From Oceanobacillus sp. J11TS1 (GTDB lineage Bacteria > Bacillota > Bacilli > Bacillales > Amphibacillaceae): a stretch of DNA of 64,000 bases. The notes under the pieces were generated by a model, which was not told where the DNA came from, did no database searches, and saw nothing but the letters and a program-made list of their open reading frames with translations. The first letter of the stretch is position 1; each line of letters opens with the position of its first letter. Position numbers and translations under genes: made by a program. The stretch spans positions 1 to 64,000 of the forward strand of contig NZ_BORO01000006.1 in the NCBI RefSeq assembly GCF_018333215.1, read 5' to 3'. Below, one piece after another: positions 43,928-52,937 of the stretch.

Positions 43928-45391
43928 ATGAATTTTATTAAACGGGCATTTTTAGGTATTACAAGAAAAAAGGGGAAATCATTAATACTATTAGCAGTTA
44001 TTTTTATTTTAGGGAATTTAATATCTGGCGCTATTTCAATTCAGCAAGCAACTGGAAACGTGGAGTCAACCATCAAAGAGAGACTAGGGACTGCAGCAAC
44101 AGTTGATATGGATTATGAAGCTTGGGACAAAATGAGTGAAGAAGAATTGGAAACATTTGAGCCGGAAATGTTAGATATTGATTTGATTAAACAAATCGGC
44201 GATCTCTCATATGTGAAATATTATGATTATAATATGACAACCTGGGTGGGGTCAGAAAGTATTGAACCGTATGAAGATGCGGATCTCGGGGAAGGCTTTT
44301 TCTCTGGAGATAATATGCCATTTAGGCTGAAAGGAATTAACTATGCTCCAGTAATTGATTTTGAAGAAGGTAAAGCAAAATTAGTAGATGGGCGTGTATT
44401 TACAGAGGAAGAGATTGATAATGGTGCTTCTGTAACGGTTATTTCCCAAAAGCTTGCATCTGAAAACAATCTGGAAGTAGGAGATACATTTACGTTATTG
44501 AACGCGGTCTACGATTATCCAGAAGATTCAGAGGAAGAAGAACTTATAGGTTCCAGAGATGTTGTATTAGAAGTGATTGGATTATTTGATCCACAATCTG
44601 CAAAAGAAGAATCTGATGATAAAAATGAAGATAGCGATATGTTCCTTATGGAGGATATCGAATATCAAAATGCAATGTACGTTCCAAATGCGATTGTATC
44701 TGCTGAGGATAATTTCACAATGGAAGTATATGCAGAAAATGATCCAGAATTTGCAGAAATGATGGAAGATGAATCTTTTGAATACTATGAGCCGATTTAT
44801 TACTTAAATAAACCAGAAGATATTGAAGCATTTAGAGAAGAAGTATTACCGTTATTACCGGAACTTTATACCGTAATCAGTGCGAGTGATCAATACGAAA
44901 GAATTTCAGGGCCGATGGAGTCCATGTCAAAACTAGCAAAATATGTTTTGATGGTAGCAGTGGCAGCAACCATTTTGATTACTGGCTTAGTTGTTTTACT
45001 ATTCTTACGAGATCGCAAACGTGAATTAGGTATTTATTTATCTTTAGGTGAAAAGAGAAGTAAGGTGATTGGCCAAATTTTAATTGAAGTCATGGTCGTT
45101 GCCATTGTTGGAATCACACTATCCTTGTTCAGCGGAAATCTATTGGCGGGACAGGTATCAGATACCATCATGAAATCGAATGATAATGAAAGTGAGTACT
45201 TTGAAGGTGTTTACTATGAAAACCTGGAAAGCAATTTGACGACAGAGGACGTGCTAGATTCCTATGAAGTAGAGCTTAACTCAAGTTATGTACTAGGATT
45301 CTATGGTATCGGGTTATTAACCATTTTAATTTCAACGATTATTCCATTAATTTATATTGTACGGTTGAATCCGAAGAAAATACTGATGTAA
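43928..45391 (+). CDS. FtsX-family ABC permease of the PASTA operon
   Basis: A 487-residue MacB-like permease. One N-terminal helix after basic KRAFLGITRKKGK, a large acidic extracellular domain (about residues 50-335) and three C-terminal helices with LRDRKRELGIYLSLGEKRS. The ATG at 43928 is chosen because GAGGGGG lies before it. It is followed by its ATPase and a PASTA-repeat protein. The substrate is unknown; envelope lipids, peptides or wall precursors are possible. Confidence 0.87.
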   Translation: MNFIKRAFLGITRKKGKSLILLAVIFILGNLISGAISIQQATGNVESTIKERLGTAATVDMDYEAWDKMSEEELETFEPEMLDIDLIKQIGDLSYVKYYDYNMTTWVGSESIEPYEDADLGEGFFSGDNMPFRLKGINYAPVIDFEEGKAKLVDGRVFTEEEIDNGASVTVISQKLASENNLEVGDTFTLLNAVYDYPEDSEEEELIGSRDVVLEVIGLFDPQSAKEESDDKNEDSDMFLMEDIEYQNAMYVPNAIVSAEDNFTMEVYAENDPEFAEMMEDESFEYYEPIYYLNKPEDIEAFREEVLPLLPELYTVISASDQYERISGPMESMSKLAKYVLMVAVAATILITGLVVLLFLRDRKRELGIYLSLGEKRSKVIGQILIEVMVVAIVGITLSLFSGNLLAGQVSDTIMKSNDNESEYFEGVYYENLESNLTTEDVLDSYEVELNSSYVLGFYGIGLLTILISTIIPLIYIVRLNPKKILM

Positions 45392-45406
45392 TAGAGAGGT
45401 GAAATC

Positions 45407-46078
45407 ATGATATTAGAAGCAAAGGATTTAAATTATTATTATCAGGATGGCGAACAGCGCCGTTATATTTTAAAAGATACATCCGTCTCTTTTGAGAAGG
45501 GGAAGTTTTATACCATTCTAGGGCAGTCCGGCTCCGGGAAAACCACCTTATTATCGTTACTCAGTGCCTTGGATTCACCACATAGCGGAGAAGTGTTATT
45601 TAATGAAGAGGATATAAAGAAAATTGGCTATGAAAAATATCGCCGTAATAATATCGGGATTATTTTTCAGAGTTATAATCTGATTCCAACCTTAACAGCT
45701 GTGGAAAATGTACTGGTTCCCATGTCGATTACGGAAAACGACATTCCGGAAGATACCAAAACAGTAGCCTATAATTTACTAGATTACATCGGTATTGTAA
45801 GAAACAAAGCAGATCGTCTGGTTAATAAGCTCTCTGGGGGAGAGCAGCAGCGTGTGGCTATTGCTCGTGCCTTAGCAACCAATGTGGAACTGATTCTTGC
45901 CGATGAGCCTACAGGAAATCTTGATGAAGATATGGAGCAGGAAATCATTGATATCTTTAAAAAGTTAGCGCATGAACATGGAAAATGTGTCATTGTAGTA
46001 ACGCACTCTAATGAAATTGCTTTACAGTCCGATCAGGCATTTCATTTGAGGAAGGGTGTACTGTCTCCTTATGAGTGA
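45407..46078 (+). CDS. ABC transporter ATPase of the PASTA operon
   Basis: A 223-residue MacB/LolD-type ATPase. Walker A is GQSGSGKTT, the Q-loop FQSYNLIP, the signature LSGGEQQR, Walker B ILADEPTGNLDE and the H-loop THS. GAGAGGTG precedes the ATG. Its last codons overlap the start of the PASTA protein gene by 8 bp, so both are made together. Confidence 0.92.
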   Translation: MILEAKDLNYYYQDGEQRRYILKDTSVSFEKGKFYTILGQSGSGKTTLLSLLSALDSPHSGEVLFNEEDIKKIGYEKYRRNNIGIIFQSYNLIPTLTAVENVLVPMSITENDIPEDTKTVAYNLLDYIGIVRNKADRLVNKLSGGEQQRVAIARALATNVELILADEPTGNLDEDMEQEIIDIFKKLAHEHGKCVIVVTHSNEIALQSDQAFHLRKGVLSPYE

Positions 46079-47582
46079 TTTTTTATCAAAGTTTAATAAA
46101 GACAAGTATGATGATTTGGTGAATGAAAAAGAAGATAAGGAAAGAGATGACAAGAAAGCGGTAAAGGCTGAAAAAACAGAGCCAAGGCAAGAGCAGGCCT
46201 CTGCTGTGGAAAGAGAAGAGACAGTCTCTGAGAGAAAGGCTCCTATAAAGTCAGAGCCTCTTTCTTCTAGAAGCAGCCGCCGTCAGGATGCGGAAGAAGA
46301 AATAGAGATTGACCTGGATTATCGCAGGAAAAAGAAACGCCGGATGGTCCTGATTATCGCGGGTGCTGTCTTAGCTTGTATTTTGATTTTCTTCCTATAT
46401 TATATGCTTGTACACGTAAAGGTTGAAAATTTTGTGGGCAAGCCGGTTTCTGATGTACGTGCTTGGGCACAGGAAAATGATGTCGAGGTCGAATTGGAAC
46501 AAGAATATAGCATGGAGCATGATGCAAACGCAGTGATTTCGCAAAGTGTCCCAGAAGGCAAAAGAATTCGGAAAGGTAAGACACTTACGCTCACAAGCAG
46601 TCTCGGTCCTGACCCTGAAGAGGTTATTCCGCTTGCTGACTTTTCGGAAATGAGTCAAGAAGAAGCACAGAATTGGATTGATGAAAATAAAGCAGAAAAC
46701 CTGCAGATGGTCACAGAATATAGTGACGATATTGAGGAAGGAAACTTTATTAAATTTTCCATCAAGGATAGCAATATAGATGCATCAGAATACAAACGGA
46801 AAGATAGTGCCGCTGTCTACTATTCCAAAGGGAAAGAAGTTTTTGAGAAGAATATTACGATCCCTGACTTTACAGGAAAACCTAAAGAGGAAGTAGAGAA
46901 ATGGGCAGAAACGAATGAAATCGAGATGACCTATGAAGAAGCTGATTCGGAAAGCGTTGAAGCAGGTAATATCATTAGTCAAAGTGAAGCCCCGGATGAA
47001 AAAATTGCGAAAAGGGATGAAATGAAAGTCGTCGTGTCAGTAGGAGAAGCAATAGTCGTTCCTAATTTTGGAGAAGTGACCCCAGAAGAAGCGGCGATGA
47101 ATTATCCAGATCTAAACGTGACAGTCAAACAAGTTTTTCATGCAGATGTTTCCTATGGAACAATGATTGCACAATCGATTGAGCCAGATACAAAGCTGAC
47201 GGAAAAAGACGATAAAAATATTACCGTTACGTATTCGCAGGGGAAACCATATTTGCATGATTTCCGCGGACAATCAGAAGGTGATTTGCCAAGATTGTTT
47301 TATGAACAATATAAGTCAAAAGGCGCTGATATCAACTATATTGTAAAGTATGTTGATTCACCGGAAGTCAAAGGTACCGTGGTTGACATGGGTGTATTTA
47401 ACGAATTTGTGCCAATGACCTACACAGTGGAGATACGTATTAGCAATAATGCTTCCGCGCCGCCGAATCCACCAGACTTCTCGGAAGGGCAGCAAAATAT
47501 ATATCCTGAACCGGACGTAGGTGAAGGTGAGCCTGAAGGTAATTTAGGAGAAGAGGAAGACCTCGGAATGGATGAGGAATAG
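46071..47582 (+). CDS. Kinase-less PASTA-repeat membrane protein
   Basis: About 503 residues. A charged, probably disordered cytoplasmic segment (about 90 residues) ends in RRKKKRR. One transmembrane helix follows. Outside are several PASTA-type repeats, recognisable from VENFVGKPVSDVRAWAQEN, ITIPDFTGKPKEEVEKWAE and VVPNFGEVTPEEAAMNYP, each with an xIxQSxxP element. The tail is acidic and Pro-rich. PASTA domains bind peptidoglycan or lipid II (family knowledge), but no kinase or transpeptidase domain is attached. Coupling to the ATPase suggests the ABC exporter works at, or senses, the cell wall (inference). Confidence 0.85.
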   Translation: MSDFLSKFNKDKYDDLVNEKEDKERDDKKAVKAEKTEPRQEQASAVEREETVSERKAPIKSEPLSSRSSRRQDAEEEIEIDLDYRRKKKRRMVLIIAGAVLACILIFFLYYMLVHVKVENFVGKPVSDVRAWAQENDVEVELEQEYSMEHDANAVISQSVPEGKRIRKGKTLTLTSSLGPDPEEVIPLADFSEMSQEEAQNWIDENKAENLQMVTEYSDDIEEGNFIKFSIKDSNIDASEYKRKDSAAVYYSKGKEVFEKNITIPDFTGKPKEEVEKWAETNEIEMTYEEADSESVEAGNIISQSEAPDEKIAKRDEMKVVVSVGEAIVVPNFGEVTPEEAAMNYPDLNVTVKQVFHADVSYGTMIAQSIEPDTKLTEKDDKNITVTYSQGKPYLHDFRGQSEGDLPRLFYEQYKSKGADINYIVKYVDSPEVKGTVVDMGVFNEFVPMTYTVEIRISNNASAPPNPPDFSEGQQNIYPEPDVGEGEPEGNLGEEEDLGMDEE

Positions 47583-47625
47583 ACGGTATCTAGCATTAAC
47601 ATCAGATACAAATAAATGAACGTGG

Positions 47626-47666
47626 ACAGGAGCACACCTTTTATGAAGGACAGTGCTCCTGTTTTT
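47626..47666 (+). terminator. Strong terminator of the ABC-PASTA operon
   Basis: ACAGGAGCAC pairs with GTGCTCCTGT (10 bp), followed by TTTTT. Confidence 0.8.
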
Positions 47667-47883
47667 CACTTTTAGAAGGAGGACAGTGTATCCATTTGTA
47701 ATGTATGGCCTCTCTGTTCCGAATGACTAGTTGGTATTGATGCATTTTAATTTAGGTGAATATTGGTACAAGGAATATATCCAAGAAGGCCTCATTATAG
47801 TGATGAAATGGCAAATAGCACTCATATTCTATTCAACCATTGGAAAATAAAATTTTGTGATTTTAGAAAGAAGGGAAATCCGT

Positions 47884-48321
47884 ATGGAATTTGAAGATAA
47901 ATTAGAAGAGATTTTCAATGATACAGAAGCTAGTATACAAGTTAAGATAAATCGTATTGCTGATATTGGAGATTACTTACAATATGGAGATATTGATAAA
48001 GAAACAACAGTTAAATATTTAGATATATTGATTAGATATCTAGTTCAGCAAGATGATGATGATATGAAAGAAGAGATTCTCGGAATCATTCTTGATACGG
48101 AAGATTCTAAAGTTGTCGATGAAGAGTTAAATTTAACACCTATAGTTTCCAATTTATCTATTTTTAATGAGCAGTGTATCAGTTATATCTTATCAATTTT
48201 AGGCTATTCAGGAAAAGAACAGTATAGAATATTGATAGAAAGTTTCAAAGATAATCCAAAGCTTAAAGATGATGTAGAAGATGCATCGTATGAATTGAAT
48301 TACAGGATTAAAAATAATTAA
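47884..48321 (+). CDS. Acidic helical protein, candidate orphan immunity protein
   Basis: A 145-residue, strongly acidic, mostly helical protein starting MEFEDKLEEIFNDTEASIQV. AGAAGGGAAA lies before the ATG. It has no membrane segment or known catalytic motif. Its size, charge and position next to toxin-like and immunity-like debris fit an immunity protein of a polymorphic toxin system, probably of HEAT-like helical type. No family is firmly recognised. Confidence 0.5.
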   Translation: MEFEDKLEEIFNDTEASIQVKINRIADIGDYLQYGDIDKETTVKYLDILIRYLVQQDDDDMKEEILGIILDTEDSKVVDEELNLTPIVSNLSIFNEQCISYILSILGYSGKEQYRILIESFKDNPKLKDDVEDASYELNYRIKNN

Positions 48322-48389
48322 ATTTTATAAAAATAGTATCAGAATATAATGTTACGTTACGATTTTTTAGAGGAGTGATAGGATGAGAT

Positions 48390-48543
48390 TTGATTGCTTC
48401 TAAGAAGTCACATCCTTCTATTGAAGGAATCTTTGGAGTTGAATATAGAATACCTAGAAAAGATAAGACTGGAAACATTAAAATTTAGAGGTTATCTAAA
48501 TGAAGCCGGGGAGGTAACTAACTTTTTCCCGACTTTAGATTAA
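48390..48543 (+). pseudogene. Fragment of a polymorphic-toxin C-terminal domain
   Basis: One frame reads SHPSIEGIFGVEYRIPRKDK then TGNIKI and stops. The next frame continues KFRGYLNEAGEVTNFFPTLD and ends at TAA 48541. Together they look like the end of an LXG/CdiA-type toxin domain, broken by a frameshift in an A-rich run and lacking the rest of the toxin. The family assignment is by resemblance only. Confidence 0.45.
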
Positions 48544-48563
48544 AGATGATAGGAGGAAATAGA

Positions 48564-48829
48564 GTGGTTAAAGAATATGAACTAGTTGAGGATAAAGAAA
48601 AAATTGATAAACTGATGTCAATACATTTTAATTTTATAAATGGAGATTATATAAAAAAGCATTGAAACATTTTGCAAATAAAGAAGGATATGGACAAGAA
48701 ATAATACTAATAAGGTCGCCGATTGATTCATTTTCACTACAAGCTGATTTTACGCTGTTTAATGCTTTACCTGTTGCTTTGACTTTAAATTCTAAAAACG
48801 CCAAGCGATTATTATTTATTGCTCTTTAA
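48564..48829 (+). pseudogene. Frameshifted small gene, probable immunity protein
   Basis: A GTG start after AGGAGG gives MVKEYELVEDKEKIDKLMSI and continues to DYIKKH then stop. The +1 frame continues ALKHFANKEGYGQEIILIRS through TLFNALPVALTLNS and stops at 48829. One missing A in the run at 48652-48658 would restore one ORF of about 88 codons. Beyond it (48834-48960), another protein-like stretch starts HGQVHGYSSVSFIGAHP. Confidence 0.5.
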
Positions 48830-48931
48830 TTCTTCACGGGCAGGTTCATGGATATTCTAGTGTTAGCTTCATTGGTGCACATCCAGTGAAGAAATACACG
48901 AAACTAAATTTCTCTAAAGATACTATAGTGA

Positions 48932-48970
48932 GAAAAAAGCAACAACATGAAATAGTACTCATGCTGTTGC
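48932..48970 (-). terminator. Rho-independent terminator of gltS
   Basis: On the minus strand GCAACAGCATGA pairs with TCATGTTGTTGC (one wobble), followed by TTTTTTC. Confidence 0.8.
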
Positions 48971-48977
48971 TTATACA

Positions 48978-50384
48978 CTAATCGAATTCTTTCATTTTTC
49001 CAAAGTATAATGTACCTAATAACCAAAATGCAGTGGTTAATAAAATCACTGCTATTAATACAGGAATTGCTCCAAATTGGATGATAAACGGTACGGAAGC
49101 AGCAGTTACAAGTCCACCACCAACCATTGGTTCAAATAATATTTGTTTATAACCAAACGCATTGAGTGCAGGGGATTTATTCTCTGGATCCACGATACGC
49201 ATAAGCATTATTCCTGTTGCCGCAACACCGGTACTTTGACCAAAATCTCCAATTCCTCGTTCAAACCAGTAACTTGGAATCATTCTAGGTCCGAGATATA
49301 GGAAGAGGAAGATATTAAGAGCTATACCAACAACGGCAAGTAAAATAAATGGAATGATATTAGCTCCAATTACTTGCAAGCTTAGTGAAGCCATGGCGCT
49401 AATAATTAGAAAATCTAATGCTACTCCTTGAATCGTGTTAATTGTATCTCGATCAACTAATTCATGATGATCAAAACGGGATAGAAAGATTTGGACAATT
49501 ATCCCGCCAATCATTGCAAATGGAAACAAAGGAACATATTCAAATAAATAAATATCCAGTGCACTTCCATACGTTGCAGCTTCTAACCAAATAAACGCTT
49601 CTAATAGTACATAACCAATGAAAATCGAAATACCAATTAGCCCTAAATGAAATGCGAATGGTTCAATCGATAGCGGGGAGGTAGTTTTTGTACCTGCTGA
49701 TTCACGGTGTTCTTTATTTATAATCCCCGTTTGTTGCTCAAAAGAAATCTCATCGGGATGATGTAACGTCTGAGATTTCCCTTTGCGTGCAGCCCAATTC
49801 ACCATAATCATACCAATTACTACGCCGGACAGTATTCCTGCTGTTGCTAAACCAATAGCAAGGTCATAACCTTCGGAGAATCCAAGTTCCTCAAATGTAC
49901 TTTGTAATCCTGCAGCGGTGCCATGACCACCAACAAAGCTAATTTCAATGAGTGCTCCTGCTGCAGGACTAAGTCCAAAGAGGGGGGTTAATACGGTAAG
50001 CGCTAGTAATATACCCGCTGCGTATTGAGCCCAAGATATTGTATAGCCTAAGGCTATTTGCGGTCCACCAATCTTCCACATCTTTTTAGGTTTTGGTAAG
50101 ACAAATCCAATAAATAAACATGCAAAAACAATATTAATCAATAGCTCAGGTAAACCCGTCCAAACTTCTACTATATCTTCAGTAAAGAAGCCAGCATCAA
50201 GAAAGCCATCTGTAGTTAGACGACCTAATACTTCAGGCCCCAATAAGAGTGCTAAGAAACCGCCTATCAAAGAAGTAGGTAAGAAGAGTTTTTGAAGGAT
50301 AGGGATTTTCAGACGAATAAGCTTCCCGATTACGAGCAGAGCGGCTAGTATAATAATAGCAAAACCGACAATTTGTAAGGACAT
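48978..50384 (-). CDS. gltS: Sodium/glutamate symporter family protein
   Basis: A 468-residue membrane protein with about 12 helices. GltS-family motifs are FVGGHGTAAGLQSTFEELG (about residues 145-165) and GIGDFGQSTGVAATGIMLMR near residue 370, the paired discontinuous-helix regions. It is about 60 residues longer than E. coli GltS, mainly through a central cytoplasmic loop. AAAGGGG precedes the ATG. Its likely role is Na+-coupled uptake of glutamate or a related compound. Confidence 0.85.
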   Translation of the reverse strand: MSLQIVGFAIIILAALLVIGKLIRLKIPILQKLFLPTSLIGGFLALLLGPEVLGRLTTDGFLDAGFFTEDIVEVWTGLPELLINIVFACLFIGFVLPKPKKMWKIGGPQIALGYTISWAQYAAGILLALTVLTPLFGLSPAAGALIEISFVGGHGTAAGLQSTFEELGFSEGYDLAIGLATAGILSGVVIGMIMVNWAARKGKSQTLHHPDEISFEQQTGIINKEHRESAGTKTTSPLSIEPFAFHLGLIGISIFIGYVLLEAFIWLEAATYGSALDIYLFEYVPLFPFAMIGGIIVQIFLSRFDHHELVDRDTINTIQGVALDFLIISAMASLSLQVIGANIIPFILLAVVGIALNIFLFLYLGPRMIPSYWFERGIGDFGQSTGVAATGIMLMRIVDPENKSPALNAFGYKQILFEPMVGGGLVTAASVPFIIQFGAIPVLIAVILLTTAFWLLGTLYFGKMKEFD

Positions 50385-50573
50385 AGATAGACCCCTTTCA
50401 TAAAGTTATTAGATCGTGTTCAAGTGAAAATGAAATAAAAAATATTGAACTTCACTATACCCGTCATAACTCTATGAAAAACATGACATTTGTTGGCTAT
50501 TTTTTAGAGAGATCCTAAATTTTTGAGATCCTATGTTTAAAAATTTATTCATGTGGTAAATTATAAATAGAAA

Positions 50574-50600
50574 TTAGCACTTGAACTTGTTGAGTGCTAA
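50574..50600. promoter_or_regulatory. CIRCE operator (HrcA) before the hsp20 locus
   Basis: TTAGCACTT-N9-GAGTGCTAA matches the CIRCE inverted repeat with one mismatch. It directly precedes a micro-ORF and hsp20, predicting HrcA-controlled heat induction. Confidence 0.9.
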
Positions 50601-50634
50601 TGCATATAATCTGTTTACAAGGAGGTGATCGGTT

Positions 50635-50781
50635 ATGCTTAAATTGAATTCTTTTAATAGAAAAGATAACTCTAGTATTGTGTATGTTGAAAAAGGTTAT
50701 CTCTCAAGCATGATTGATAACCTCTTTAATGGTCGGTGGTCCAAGGGGGACTTGCCTTTTGGACGAAGGTTAGCACCTTGA
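50635..50781 (+). CDS. 48-residue leader ORF resembling the Hsp20 N-terminus
   Basis: An intact ORF (start MLKLNSFNRKDNSSIVYVEK) with a strong AAGGAGGTGATC ribosome site, placed between CIRCE and hsp20. Its FNRK-N...MIDNLF order parallels the Hsp20 start, which has FNRKNRNVV and MIDDFF. It may be a truncated hsp20 duplicate, a translated leader, or a small chaperone partner. It ends 61 bp before hsp20. Confidence 0.6.
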   Translation: MLKLNSFNRKDNSSIVYVEKGYLSSMIDNLFNGRWSKGDLPFGRRLAP

Positions 50782-50842
50782 GATATTTTAAGCGGGTTTT
50801 ATTGTTTTACAAAAAGTAAAATATCAATAGGAGTGATTAGTT

Positions 50843-51319
50843 ATGGCAGGATTAATTCCTTTCAACAGAAAGAATCGAAATGTTGTGAGCGCTAGTCCTA
50901 AAAATCCATTTAATATGATTGATGACTTCTTTGACGAAGCTTTTAACGATTTTCCAATATTAAGAAGAAATCTTATTACTGACCCCTTCAAGGTTGATGT
51001 AAAAGAAGAAGATGAGAAATATTTTATTGAGGCGGAACTCCCTGGCGTTAAAAAAGAGGATGTAGATATTAACCTAAATGATGATGGCAGGCTCTCTATT
51101 TCTGTTAATAGAGAAGAAAAAGTGGAAAAGAAAGACGATGACAGTGCTTATATCCACAGAGAAAGACGCCGTGATTCTATGCAGAGATCCTTATATTTGA
51201 CAGACGCTAACCCGGATGGAAGAGTTCATGCAAGGATGGAAAACGGTGTATTAGAAGTAACAGTAGAAAAGGAAGAACAAGAGCAGATTAATAATGGTCG
51301 TAAAATTGAAATAGAATAA
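50843..51319 (+). CDS. Small heat shock protein, Hsp20/alpha-crystallin family
   Basis: A 158-residue sHSP. The alpha-crystallin domain runs from FKVDVKEEDEKYFIEAELPG (about residue 50) to NGVLEVTVEK, followed by a short C-terminal extension without a clear IxI motif. ATAGGAGTG precedes the ATG. It holds unfolding proteins during heat or envelope stress. The CIRCE site upstream suggests HrcA repression, which is unusual for sHSPs compared with groESL and dnaK. Confidence 0.93.
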   Translation: MAGLIPFNRKNRNVVSASPKNPFNMIDDFFDEAFNDFPILRRNLITDPFKVDVKEEDEKYFIEAELPGVKKEDVDINLNDDGRLSISVNREEKVEKKDDDSAYIHRERRRDSMQRSLYLTDANPDGRVHARMENGVLEVTVEKEEQEQINNGRKIEIE

Positions 51320-51337
51320 TATGATGATTCACCACTG

Positions 51338-51376
51338 AATCCCCTTTGCGAAATTTATCGCAAAGGGGATTTTTAA
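51338..51376 (+). terminator. Strong terminator of hsp20
   Basis: A 13-bp stem (AATCCCCTTTGCG with CGCAAAGGGGATT), an 8-nt loop and TTTT. Confidence 0.88.
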
Positions 51377-51561
51377 TCTATATACCGTCAAAATCACTAG
51401 AGTTTATCATTAAAGATTACTGTGATTAATGATTAGAAACGTTACGTGTTGTTTGTCACCACATTGCCAGTCAGTACCACTAACTCAAAAAAATAAGTGG
51501 ATAAGATATTAAATTATTAAATTGAAGAAGTAATTCAGGAAGGATTAATATTTGGTGTTAA

Positions 51562-51773
51562 TATTATTTTTCGTGGCAGTATGGAGATTATATATGGGAA
51601 GTAAGCTATAATGATGAAGTAAGATTAGGTAGTCCTTGGACAGTTTATTCTCGATTATTAGGATAAAAATGCCGGCTTTTAGAAACTATGATGAACAGGA
51701 AGAGTTATTAAAAGAATCATTTGAAATGTACGAGGAATTTAAAGCGATTTTGATAAAAGAGTATTTGGGCTAA
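51562..51773 (+). pseudogene. Fragments of immunity-type genes
   Basis: A frame ending at 51666 reads WQYGDYIWEVSYNDEVRLGS then PWTVYSRLLG, an apparent C-terminus without a start. Three bases later an ATG (51669) opens 34 codons, MPAFRNYDEQEELLKESFEM onward, to TAA 51773. Both resemble pieces of small acidic toxin-immunity genes and none is complete. The 51372-51561 stretch before them shows nothing. Confidence 0.4.
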
Positions 51774-51789
51774 TAGCGTTCAATTTAAT

Positions 51790-51832
51790 GGGATGTTAAA
51801 CCTTACCTTAAAAAGGGGCAACATCCCTTTTT
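51790..51832 (+). terminator. Rho-independent terminator
   Basis: GGGATGTT pairs with AACATCCC, followed by TTTTTG on the plus strand. It closes the decayed immunity-gene stretch. Confidence 0.65.
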
Positions 51833-51834
51833 GT

Positions 51835-52140
51835 TTAGCTATAAAAATAGGTCTTTGATCATTTCTTCTTTAAAACTCCCTGGAGACGGCTGTTCCAATC
51901 CTCAAGAAAGCATCCGAACGCAGCTCTCTGTCTATACTTTAGTAATTTGCTGTTCATTAGATTCATTGTTATATCCTAAAAGATATATCATAATTCCCTC
52001 TCCATCGTTTATCACAATTATCTTCTGTGGTTACCACATAGTAGTCTTCTACAGGAACCCGTAATATCCAGTCTATTAATAGGGCAATTCCATCTATATT
52101 TTGGTGAAGGGGCACTGCTGCGATGGTTCAGTTTTTGTGG
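51835..52140 (-). pseudogene. Degenerate minus-strand coding remnant
   Basis: On the minus strand a frame reads ...IDGIALLIDWILRVPVEDYY and VVTTEDN, and a second frame continues EGIMIYLLGYNNESNEQQI followed by stops. The protein-like composition across two frames suggests an old gene, perhaps an effector-binding-domain protein. The family is not established. Confidence 0.25.
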
Positions 52141-52215
52141 GAACTGTGAATCTATGCCATAATTACTTTAGAAAAACGTAAACATTTCAGCGATGCCCGT
52201 AGAGGAGGAAAATAG

Positions 52216-52914
52216 ATGCAGACCATTATGATAGTAGAAGATGATCCGAAGATTTCGAAGCATCTGCAGGACTATATCGAAAAATATGGTTATCAGGTAT
52301 CTTTTATCAAGGATTTTGAAAGAATTATGGAAGTGTTTCAAGAGACAAAGCCTGATTTGGTGCTTCTAGATATTAATTTACCGAGCTATGATGGCTATTA
52401 TTGGTGTAGGCAAATTCGCCAAACATCTACTTGCCCGGTGATTTTTATTTCTGCTCGAACTGGTGAGATGGATCAAGTCATGGCACTGGAGAACGGTGGC
52501 GATGATTTTATAACGAAGCCGTTCAGTGCTGAAATTGTGATGGCCAAAATACGCAGTCAGCTGCGGCGTGCGTACGGGGAATATGCACATGACGCCAAAG
52601 AACGTTTCTTAGAAGTAGAAGGATTAAAGCTTTTTCCGGAGCGGTTGGAATTAACGTTTGATGGAAAAGATACACAATTGTCCAAAAAAGAAGCAGATAT
52701 TATAGAGAGCTTGATGAATCGTTATCCGCGCGTTGCCGGCAGGGAAGATTTACTGGTGAAACTTTGGGATGACCAGACTTATGTGGATGAAAATACATTG
52801 AATGTCAATATAACAAGAGTACGGAAAAAGCTGCAGTCTGTCGGGATAGAGGATGGCGTTGAAACGGTCAGAAGTGTTGGTTACCGGTTGAAAAGCACGC
52901 TTAAAGAAGAATGA
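52216..52914 (+). CDS. bceR: BceR-type OmpR-family response regulator
   Basis: A 232-residue regulator. The receiver has VEDDPKI, the phosphoacceptor Asp in LLDINLPSYDGYYWC (near residue 54), and the Lys of DDFITKPFSAE. The winged-helix output domain ends in TVRSVGYRLK. GAGGAGG precedes the ATG. Together with the intramembrane kinase and BceAB-type transporter it forms a peptide-antibiotic sensing and resistance module. A BceR-type box lies before the ABC genes. Confidence 0.88.
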   Translation: MQTIMIVEDDPKISKHLQDYIEKYGYQVSFIKDFERIMEVFQETKPDLVLLDINLPSYDGYYWCRQIRQTSTCPVIFISARTGEMDQVMALENGGDDFITKPFSAEIVMAKIRSQLRRAYGEYAHDAKERFLEVEGLKLFPERLELTFDGKDTQLSKKEADIIESLMNRYPRVAGREDLLVKLWDDQTYVDENTLNVNITRVRKKLQSVGIEDGVETVRSVGYRLKSTLKEE

Positions 52915-52937
52915 TGTAACTAAAAAGGAGATTTGCA

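Noticed and set aside
51831-52064. 77-codon plus-strand ORF
   Set aside because: No ribosome site and it starts inside a terminator tail. The minus strand of the same stretch looks more protein-like.
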